This document shows, one piece after another, positions 1-5,277 of a stretch of DNA of 5,353 nt. Every line of letters starts with the position of its first letter. The stretch's first letter is position 1. The position numbers and the translations under genes are program-made. The notes beneath the pieces are model-generated. The model was given only the letters and a program-made list of their open reading frames with translations, searched no databases and was not told the DNA's origin. Source of the stretch: Candidatus Saccharibacteria bacterium UBA2112 (lineage in GTDB: Bacteria > Patescibacteriota > Saccharimonadia > Saccharimonadales > Saccharimonadaceae); the NCBI GenBank assembly GCA_002331045.1, contig DCYK01000008.1:1-5353 (forward strand), in the 5' to 3' direction.

Positions 1-2390
1 TGAATCTGCAAGATCTGCTGGCCGAGGTTACCCAGTTTTTCCTCGACCTTGATCATGGCCAGTTTCATCAAATCAGCCTCGGTCCCCTGAATTGGCATGT
101 TGGCCGCCTGACGCTTAGCGGCCTCGCGAACCATAAAATTACTGCTATTGATATCGGGCGTGGGTCGTCGACGACCATAATACGTTTCGACATACCCATC
201 AGTTTTTGCCTTTTCCAGTGTTGCATCAATATACGTACGAATCGGTGCTCGCAAATGAAAATACTGGTCAATAAACTTCTTTGCCTCGGTAAAATTCATA
301 CCAGTCGCCGCCGACAGTCCATGCGGACTCATGCCGTACAATACACCGAAGTTAATCACCTTGGCGTCACGACGCTGGTTCTTTGTCACCTCGTCCATCG
401 GGATACCATATACCTCTGACGCCGTTTTGGTATGGATGTCAACGTCACTGTTAAAGTCGCTGATGAGTTCTTTGTCATCTGCGAGCACCGCGGCTAAACG
501 CAACTCGAATTGACTATAATCCGCTCCGACAAGAACGTTACCCTTTTCGGGCACGAACGCCTCACGAATACGCCGCCCCAGATCACTGCGCACCGGAATA
601 TTCTGTAGATTCGGCTCGGTACTGCTCAAGCGCCCGGTCGCTGCTACATCTTGATTAAAGGTTGTATGTAATCGATCATGATCATCCGTCATATCTGGCA
701 ATGTATCGACATAGGTATTTTTGAGTTTTGCTAACTCGCGCGTGCGTTCGATCAGCTCAATAATCGGGTGCTGACCGCGAAGTTTGTCGAGAGATTTTTG
801 ATCTGTGCTGTAGGCCGTTTTGCCCTTCTTGATACCGGCAGTCGGCAGCTGTAATTTCGTAAAGAGCACTTCGGAAAGCTGCGACGGACTACCAATATTA
901 AATTCATAGCCAACCATATCATACATCGATTGCTCTAGCTTGGCATGCTCATCAGTGAGCTCACGACTCATCGCTGCGAGTAGCTTTTTGTCGATTTTGA
1001 TCCCACGATGCTCAACCAAAAACAACGTATGGATAAGTGCAAAGTCAAATCGCTGTGCAATATCAGCCACCCGTGGCAACTTTGCAAAGCTTTCAACCTG
1101 CCAGTCATATACTTGCCATAACGCAGCGACTTGTTCAATCTCGGTAGTGATTTCACCACCAATGAGCGATCCTAGGTGGCGATCACGCCGCAATGGATCA
1201 ATCAAAAATGCCGCCTGGCGTACATCGTGTATCTGTTGAAATAATACGTCAGTGATTCCCCGCGCCGCCAATTCATGATACAACTGCTTGATATCATAGG
1301 CGATAATCGTCGACATTTCGAGCGCCCGCCAGGTACTTTTATCGATTTTCTTCACGGGCATATGATAGGCTGTATCGCGATCAGTCGATAGCCATAGTTC
1401 ATCCTCGACCAAATCAACGACCGTTGTCTGTCCTAACAGTAATTGCTGCGGCCATGGCTTCTCTATCATATCGGCCGTTGCCAGCTGATTAACAGCAAGG
1501 GCCTGGGCTTTGCCTTCATCCTGCATATGTTTTGGTAGACGCCTCGTCAGTGAATGAAACTCAAACTTTTCCAAGATTGCTGCAACGTTTGCCAAATTCG
1601 TATTAGTAATATCGGCCTCATCCCAATCTAACTCCACCGGTGCGTCAGTCCAGATTCGACCAACCTCTTTGCTTATATAGGCCTTTTCCTTGCCGGCACG
1701 CAGTTTGGCAGCAGTCGAAGGCTTGATATCATCCAAATGTTCATAGATCGCATCTAGCGTCTTCCACTCTTGCAATAGCTGAATAGCTGTCTTTTCGCCA
1801 ATACCCGGCACCCCTGGTAAATTATCCGATGAATCACCTTTGAGTGACTTCAAATCCAAAAACTGATGCACGTTGATGCCATATTTGTTTTCAAAATACG
1901 CCACATCAAATTCCTCAATATTTGATAGTCCTTTTTTCAGCGCATACACCTTGGTGTTATGGCCGATCAACTGCAATGCATCGAGGTCGCTCGTAATCAG
2001 GTCCGTTTCGATACCCTTCTTTTCGGCCTCGAGCGCAAATGTCCCCATGATATCGTCCGCTTCGTAATCATCACACTCGTAAAACGGCCAATTGAATGCC
2101 TGTAACAACTCCATCAACAGTGGAATCTGGTCATAGAAATCTGGCGGTGGTGGTTTACGTCCGGCTTTGTACTCTGGGTAAATATCGCGGCGTTTGCGAA
2201 TATTTGTCTTTGGCTTATCCCATGCAACAGCAACATAATCCGGCTCGAGTTTCTTGATTAGCTCGATCGCCATACTGGCAAAGCCAAACACGCCACCCGT
2301 TGGCGTCCCGTCGCGTAGGCTAAGCCCAGGCATGGCGTAATACCCTCGATAGAACACTGACTTGCCGTCGATGATCGCAAGTTTCTTCAT
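1..2390 (-). CDS. polA: DNA polymerase I, partial (C-terminus beyond left edge)
   Basis: Family A polymerase for gap filling, Okazaki fragment maturation and repair. I read 796 codons from ATG at 2388-2390 with no stop. The 5'-nuclease domain (about 1-290) has its acidic metal ligands in place: D8, D58, YEADD 109-113, TSDLD 133-137, GDSSDN 185-190, then the helix-hairpin-helix GVPGIGEKTA 193-202. Residues about 320-440 sit where the 3'-5' exonuclease belongs, but the DxE motif is absent, so proofreading is probably lost, as in Taq and Bst polymerases. The polymerase domain shows TGRLSSTEPNLQNIP 585-599, motif A DYSQFELR 624-631 and the motif B O-helix with R674, K677, F681 and Y685. The frame stops at QQILQI followed by CA, exactly where motif C (HDE) should begin, so probably only some 50 residues are missing. 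Phe replaces the usual Ile in motif A. The gene follows the sigma gene after 30 bases. Confidence 0.97.
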   Translation of the reverse strand, partial: MKKLAIIDGKSVFYRGYYAMPGLSLRDGTPTGGVFGFASMAIELIKKLEPDYVAVAWDKPKTNIRKRRDIYPEYKAGRKPPPPDFYDQIPLLMELLQAFNWPFYECDDYEADDIMGTFALEAEKKGIETDLITSDLDALQLIGHNTKVYALKKGLSNIEEFDVAYFENKYGINVHQFLDLKSLKGDSSDNLPGVPGIGEKTAIQLLQEWKTLDAIYEHLDDIKPSTAAKLRAGKEKAYISKEVGRIWTDAPVELDWDEADITNTNLANVAAILEKFEFHSLTRRLPKHMQDEGKAQALAVNQLATADMIEKPWPQQLLLGQTTVVDLVEDELWLSTDRDTAYHMPVKKIDKSTWRALEMSTIIAYDIKQLYHELAARGITDVLFQQIHDVRQAAFLIDPLRRDRHLGSLIGGEITTEIEQVAALWQVYDWQVESFAKLPRVADIAQRFDFALIHTLFLVEHRGIKIDKKLLAAMSRELTDEHAKLEQSMYDMVGYEFNIGSPSQLSEVLFTKLQLPTAGIKKGKTAYSTDQKSLDKLRGQHPIIELIERTRELAKLKNTYVDTLPDMTDDHDRLHTTFNQDVAATGRLSSTEPNLQNIPVRSDLGRRIREAFVPEKGNVLVGADYSQFELRLAAVLADDKELISDFNSDVDIHTKTASEVYGIPMDEVTKNQRRDAKVINFGVLYGMSPHGLSAATGMNFTEAKKFIDQYFHLRAPIRTYIDATLEKAKTDGYVETYYGRRRPTPDINSSNFMVREAAKRQAANMPIQGTEADLMKLAMIKVEEKLGNLGQQILQI

Positions 2391-2396
2391 ATTCCT

Positions 2397-2402
2397 AGTA
2401 TA
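2397..2402 (-). promoter_or_regulatory. -10-like hexamer directly before polA
   Basis: On the minus strand TATACT (5 of 6 to TATAAT) ends six bases before the polA ATG, so a transcript started here would begin at or next to the start codon. No -35 match is visible 16-18 bases upstream (A/T-rich sequence at the sigma stop codon), so activity is uncertain, and polA may instead be read through from the sigma gene. The AGGA at 2393-2396 lies only two bases from the ATG, too close for a normal Shine-Dalgarno site. The 30-base gap holds nothing else I can see. Confidence 0.45.
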
Positions 2403-2420
2403 GCCTACTCTCCCGACGAT

Positions 2421-3428
2421 TTATTCCTCGTAGTGTGATCGTAATGTATCAGCCCGATCTCCTGTGCGTAGTTTTGCTTTCACGTCTCTCTCGATCTGTC
2501 GAACGCGTTCCCTGCTAATACCGAAGATTTTTCCAATGGCATCGAGTTTCTTTGGCTGACCATCATCCAGTCCAAACCGCATACGAATAACTGCCTGCTC
2601 CCGTGGCTCAAGCGTTGCAAGCACCTTCCCTACATCTCGTTGCATATCCCTATATGCAACCTGATCCTCGACCGGAAGAGCATCACTGTCTTCTACGAAC
2701 TCCCCGAGTGAGGCCGTACCGTCCTCATCCCCTACTTCATCGTCGAGACTCACCGGATGACGAGAAGCCTTAATCATTCCTTCTATTGTCTCTAGTGGCA
2801 AATCCATTTCGACGGCTAATTCCTCGTTGGTAGGTTGACGACCAAGTTCTGCTAGTAATTCTCTCTGGGTAGTCCCCATCTTATTCACCTGTTCAACGTA
2901 ATGAATCGGCAAACGGATGGTTCGAGTTTGTTCAGCCATGCCTCTCGTGATCGACTGGCGGATCCACCAAGTGGCATAGGTGCTAAATTTGAATCCCTTC
3001 GTATAATCAAATTTCTCTGTAGCACGATTAAGACCAAGGTTACCCTCCTGAATAATATCAAGTAGTGGCATACCGCGACCTGAATACCGTTTTGCAAGTG
3101 AAACAACAAGTCGCAAGTTCGCTTCCATCAAATGGCGTTTCGCCGCAGCACCATCTGCTTGCAGTAGTTCAAGATTGCCACGCTCTTCGTCTGTCAGTTC
3201 TTTGCGCACCTGAAAGCCCTTTTTGCGCTCCTTGTCCGTTTCTGCACCAGTCCCCTCAAGTAATCGCCCGGCATACACACCAGCCTCAATCCTCTGAGCT
3301 AACTCAACCTCTTCAGCCGCGTTGAGTAGCGCTGTCTTGCCAATACCATTGAGGTAAATGCGAAGCAGATCGCTCGCAGGCGACTGCTCCTCATCTGTAT
3401 ACTCTGTCTTATTACTGTGTCGCTCCAT
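2421..3428 (-). CDS. rpoD: Primary sigma-70 factor (RpoD/SigA family), no region 1.1
   Basis: Directs RNA polymerase core to promoters. The 335-residue product starts at ATG 3426-3428. Region 1.2 is at about 18-50 (LLRIYLNGIG, EEVELAQRIEAG), a short charged non-conserved insert follows at 55-95, and region 2 at about 97-172 has NLRLVVSLAKRY, DIIQEGNLGLNRA, KFDYTKGFKFSTYATWW and RTIRLPIH. The -10 readers Q158 and T161 (E. coli Q437, T440) are kept. Region 3 is at about 178-255 and region 4 at 267-335, with the helix-turn-helix FGISRERVRQIER 302-314 whose R306, E307 and R310 match the E. coli -35 contacts R584, E585 and R588. The inhibitory region 1.1 is absent. A longer in-frame reading to 3566 exists but would overlap the upstream gene and contain the promoter at 3455-3483, so I prefer the shorter start. 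The product should recognise TTGnnn / TAnnnT promoters, consistent with those seen here. An odd Asn (N134) replaces the usual Ile/Met in GNLGLxRA. Confidence 0.96.
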   Translation of the reverse strand: MERHSNKTEYTDEEQSPASDLLRIYLNGIGKTALLNAAEEVELAQRIEAGVYAGRLLEGTGAETDKERKKGFQVRKELTDEERGNLELLQADGAAAKRHLMEANLRLVVSLAKRYSGRGMPLLDIIQEGNLGLNRATEKFDYTKGFKFSTYATWWIRQSITRGMAEQTRTIRLPIHYVEQVNKMGTTQRELLAELGRQPTNEELAVEMDLPLETIEGMIKASRHPVSLDDEVGDEDGTASLGEFVEDSDALPVEDQVAYRDMQRDVGKVLATLEPREQAVIRMRFGLDDGQPKKLDAIGKIFGISRERVRQIERDVKAKLRTGDRADTLRSHYEE

Positions 3429-3454
3429 GATCACTCGCTTTCTTACTCCACACC

Positions 3455-3483
3455 ATTGTACGACCTCTGTTGACGGTGTGCAA
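3455..3483 (-). promoter_or_regulatory. Promoter of the sigma factor gene
   Basis: On the minus strand TTGCAC (3478-3483) and TACAAT (3455-3460) are separated by 17 bases. The -10 matches consensus at 5 of 6 and the -35 keeps the TTG core. The predicted start is near 3447-3448, giving a leader of about 19-20 bases before ATG 3428. That leader has only a weak purine-rich ribosome site (GCGAG, about five bases before the ATG). The -35 begins right after the upstream gene's TGA stop, so the sigma gene can be expressed separately from the gene before it. Confidence 0.65.
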
Positions 3484-3987
3484 TCATAAGGATATTGTCT
3501 GAAAAGTTCGCCCCGCCCCACTATCAACCCATAATTGATCAAGAATAGCCGCTTCCCGCTGGACAATATCTCTTACCGACAGATTCAAGTAGCGTGCAAC
3601 TTCACCGTAGGACCAGCGCCGTCCATCCCGTAGACCAAACAGACAGAGCATAATCATCGCATCATCTTCCTCGAGGTCTGCGAGAACATCGATGATATCC
3701 TCTGCCGTATCAGCATCCTTTAGCGCGCCTGATGAACTGTTATCGAAAGTCTGATACTCAACCCAATTCAGATACATATCTCGAACTTGCATCGCGCTAT
3801 CGTACTGCTCCTCAGACCACCCAAACAACGGAATATTATTAGTATCCTCATCCAATAATGTTTCGGCATCAACAGCGGTCTGCAGATTCCCCTGTGCAAT
3901 AGTACGTAGTAGCTGCCGACGCCACTGATATACTTCTGTAAAGTCAGCTGCGGTGCATTCAGACTCATTATGTAATAATTCACTCAC
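3484..3987 (-). CDS. Sigma-70 region 4-like protein of unknown function
   Basis: I do not recognise a named family for the whole 167-residue protein. Residues 101-152 align without gaps to region 4 of the neighbouring sigma factor (its residues 269-320): by eye 14 of 52 are identical, including VLAxLE, the FGLxDG turn (117-122) and the helix-turn-helix frame (YGEVARYLNLSVRDIVQREA, 127-146). The positions that contact the -35 element are changed: R, E, R become V138, R139 and V142. The N-terminal 80 residues are acidic and helical-looking, with no sigma region 2, signal peptide or membrane segment. The start is GTG 3985-3987. An in-frame TGA at 4006-4008 leaves no other standard start upstream, and the next Met is residue 66. 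There is no Shine-Dalgarno site. It lies 55 bases before the sigma gene on the same strand. It could be a shortened sigma paralogue, a regulator that occupies the beta-flap, or an independent DNA-binding protein. The coding call is firm; the function is inferred. Confidence 0.85.
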   Translation of the reverse strand: MSELLHNESECTAADFTEVYQWRRQLLRTIAQGNLQTAVDAETLLDEDTNNIPLFGWSEEQYDSAMQVRDMYLNWVEYQTFDNSSSGALKDADTAEDIIDVLADLEEDDAMIMLCLFGLRDGRRWSYGEVARYLNLSVRDIVQREAAILDQLWVDSGAGRTFQTISL

Positions 3988-3993
3988 ACCAGT

Positions 3994-4021
3994 AGTATAG
4001 GATAGTCATCGCCATATACAA
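3994..4021 (-). promoter_or_regulatory. Leaderless-type promoter of the region 4-like gene
   Basis: On the minus strand TTGTAT (4016-4021), a 16-base spacer and TATACT (3994-3999, 5 of 6 to consensus) end six bases before GTG 3985-3987. With the usual seven-base step from the -10, transcription would start on the G of the start codon. No ribosome binding site is visible upstream of the GTG, which agrees with a leaderless mRNA. Confidence 0.6.
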
Positions 4022-4056
4022 GCATGAGCATGGCCGGTTGACCTCGAGGGATAGTC
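4000..4056 (+). repeat. 8-bp direct repeat GGATAGTC in both divergent promoters
   Basis: GGATAGTC occurs at 4000-4007 and 4049-4056, 49 bp apart. Each copy lies in the -35/-10 spacer of one of the two divergent promoters and is followed by similar TA-rich sequence. The placement is suggestive of a shared operator, but a chance 8-mer repeat in a region this size is not rare, and the copies face opposite ways relative to the transcription they would control. Confidence 0.3.
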
Positions 4057-4066
4057 GCTATATCAT
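4038..4066 (+). promoter_or_regulatory. Promoter of the cis-prenyltransferase gene
   Basis: TTGACC (4038-4043, 5 of 6), a 17-base spacer and TATCAT (4061-4066, 5 of 6) form the best promoter in the window. The predicted start at about 4073 is only three bases before ATG 4076, so the leader would be almost absent. A shifted -10 (TATATC, 4059-4064) with a 15-base spacer is a poorer alternative and would include slightly more leader. Confidence 0.65.
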
Positions 4067-4072
4067 GAGGGG
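4067..4072 (+). promoter_or_regulatory. Shine-Dalgarno-like GAGGGG before the prenyltransferase start
   Basis: GAGGGG lies three bases before ATG 4076 (its GAGG core five bases before) and would be a good ribosome site. If transcription starts at the position predicted from TATCAT 4061-4066, it lies upstream of the mRNA. Either the real start is further upstream or the match is fortuitous. Confidence 0.4.
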
Positions 4073-4075
4073 ATT

Positions 4076-4780
4076 ATGTCACAAGTCTTTCATCTTGCCA
4101 TCATCCCCGATGGAAACCGTCGCTGGGCAAAACAACATGGCATTACAGGCTACACCAGCCTTTACGATACCGCGATCGAAACGCTCGTCACCACAACCGA
4201 AGCCGCTTTTGAACAGGGCGTCACACATTTGTCGCTATGGGGAAGCTCGCACGCCAACCTCACTAGTCGTTCATCGTCTTTTTTTCGGGGAATCGACAAA
4301 GCTTTTCGTGAAAATATCCACCGGTTCGCCGAGAGTCCCGTCATTGAAAGGTATGATATCCATATAAACATCATCGGCGAATGGCGAAACAGTTTAACGC
4401 CACAAACAATCGAGGCATTCAACGAGGCAATGGCAAAAACTGCACACCGCACCTCGTGTGAACTGACGCTGCTCATCGACTACAGTGGTAATCGTGAGCG
4501 AACAGCCGCTACTCAGTCCATTCTTGATACTCCAAACAGTGGCGGACCAGTCGAGCAACTATTGCGCTCACGAAGCTGGACGGGGCATCTACCAGACGTC
4601 GACCTGATTGTACGAACTGGGGCGTGGCAAGATCCCCACAACAGTGCAGGTTTTCTCAGCCTGCTCGTTGATGAAGCCCAACTAAGCTTTCCGAAGGTAC
4701 TCTGGCCGGATTTTGGTCCCGCCGAGCTAAAGAAAGTACTTGATGACTTTCACGCCCGTCAACGCCGCCATGGCAAGTGA
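4076..4780 (+). CDS. uppS: Divergent undecaprenyl diphosphate synthase-family cis-prenyltransferase
   Basis: The family extends farnesyl diphosphate with isopentenyl diphosphate to make the C55 carrier lipid for cell-wall synthesis, at the cytoplasmic face of the membrane. The 234-residue product opens with the signature AIIPDGNRRWAK (8-19), whose D12 matches the catalytic, Mg-binding D26 of the E. coli enzyme. It also has INIIGEWRNSL (97-107), DLIVRTG (176-182) and VLWPDF (208-213). Several conserved positions are changed. FSxENWxRP becomes SSHANLTSR (57-65): N61 is kept but E, W and R are lost. The RTGGExRxS isopentenyl diphosphate site becomes RTGAWQDPHNS (180-190), with a small insertion. 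AELYF becomes AQLSF (201-205), so the second Mg ligand Glu213 is Gln202. It may have altered chain length or substrate, or lack activity; membership of the fold family is secure, the exact reaction is not. It is transcribed divergently from the region 4-like gene. Confidence 0.85.
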   Translation: MSQVFHLAIIPDGNRRWAKQHGITGYTSLYDTAIETLVTTTEAAFEQGVTHLSLWGSSHANLTSRSSSFFRGIDKAFRENIHRFAESPVIERYDIHINIIGEWRNSLTPQTIEAFNEAMAKTAHRTSCELTLLIDYSGNRERTAATQSILDTPNSGGPVEQLLRSRSWTGHLPDVDLIVRTGAWQDPHNSAGFLSLLVDEAQLSFPKVLWPDFGPAELKKVLDDFHARQRRHGK

Positions 4781-4786
4781 TACATC

Positions 4787-4795
4787 TGGTACAAT
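4787..4795 (+). promoter_or_regulatory. Extended -10 before the P-loop kinase-like gene
   Basis: TGGTACAAT is an extended -10 (TG, one base, then TACAAT at 4790-4795, 5 of 6 to consensus). It ends eight bases before ATG 4804, giving a predicted start within about two bases of the start codon. No clear -35 is present, which extended -10 promoters tolerate. The 23-base gap after the prenyltransferase stop holds no Shine-Dalgarno sequence, so translation from a read-through mRNA would lack one. Confidence 0.55.
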
Positions 4796-4803
4796 AAACA
4801 GTA

Positions 4804-5277
4804 ATGTCTGAATTAGAAAACATTCACCTTTTTGCCATTGTTGGCTTAACCGGAGCTGGTAAATCAACCGTTACCGACTATTTTACAAAAAAAGGTATTC
4901 CAAAGATTGACGCGTCAGACGGAGTATCGGCAACAGAAATCATATCACAAGCAGAAGGTATTGCTGGTGCGGGTCAACACCGCGCCGTCATTGATGGTAT
5001 CGATACGTGGGCAACCTATCGAACACTCAAGCACGAATTTCCTGGCCATATCACCACAATTGCAATCGAGGCATCGCGCCACCATCGCCACCATCGTCTA
5101 ACCAAACGCGCCGAGGATCCGATTCCCGAAAGCGAGGTTGACCAACTAGATTACAGCGACATAGAGGACAATAACGAGGGCGGCATCATTGCGATAGCTG
5201 ATAAGCACATCGAAAATAATGGTAGCCTCGACGAACTTCACGACCAGCTGGACACATTACTCGCTCAGAATAATTAA
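4804..5277 (+). CDS. Small P-loop kinase-like protein (dephospho-CoA kinase/UPF0200-like)
   Basis: A 157-residue cytoplasmic nucleotide-binding protein. The Walker A motif GLTGAGKST is at 14-22, after the first beta-strand (LFAIVG). RAVIDGIDT (60-68) is a Walker B-like strand; in kinases of this fold it carries a substrate-side acid. A histidine/arginine-rich SRHHRHHRLTKR (91-102) lies where the arginine lid is expected, and IIAIADKHIENNGSLDEL (128-145) closes the domain. The order and the phrases AVIDG, LxKR and ADxxIxNxGxLxEL resemble the archaeal UPF0200 and dephospho-CoA kinase-like proteins, which I recall as longer in the substrate-binding segment; here only about 24 residues separate the IDASDG motif (35-40) from VIDG. 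The substrate cannot be told. It lies 23 bases after the prenyltransferase gene on the same strand, but no link in function is evident. ATG 4804 is preceded by an extended -10 and no ribosome site. Confidence 0.82.
   Translation: MSELENIHLFAIVGLTGAGKSTVTDYFTKKGIPKIDASDGVSATEIISQAEGIAGAGQHRAVIDGIDTWATYRTLKHEFPGHITTIAIEASRHHRHHRLTKRAEDPIPESEVDQLDYSDIEDNNEGGIIAIADKHIENNGSLDELHDQLDTLLAQNN

Noticed and set aside
940..1239. 99-codon plus-strand frame inside polA
   Set aside because: It is antisense to a strongly supported polymerase domain, with a Ser/Cys-rich composition typical of a shadow frame and no promoter or ribosome site.
1873..2067. 64-codon plus-strand frame inside the polA 5'-nuclease region
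   Set aside because: It is antisense to conserved nuclease codons, with a low-complexity Ser-rich product and no family resemblance.
3065..3325. 86-codon plus-strand frame inside the sigma gene
   Set aside because: It is antisense to the conserved region 1.2-2 coding sequence, and its Pro/Gln/His-rich product looks like a mirror of the real codons.
3429..3566. 46-residue N-terminal extension of the sigma factor to an ATG at 3566
   Set aside because: It overlaps the upstream gene by 83 bases, contains the sigma promoter, and its residues do not resemble sigma region 1.1 or 1.2.
4042..4049. CCTCGAGG palindrome next to the -35 of the prenyltransferase promoter as an operator
   Set aside because: A perfect 8-bp palindrome is too short and common to claim, and no second copy was seen.
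4038..4367. 109-codon plus-strand frame overlapping the start of the prenyltransferase gene
   Set aside because: It is out of frame with the DGNRRWAK signature, and its product has no recognisable motif.
4162..4476. 104-codon minus-strand frame inside the prenyltransferase gene
   Set aside because: It is antisense to conserved prenyltransferase codons and has no start signal or family similarity.
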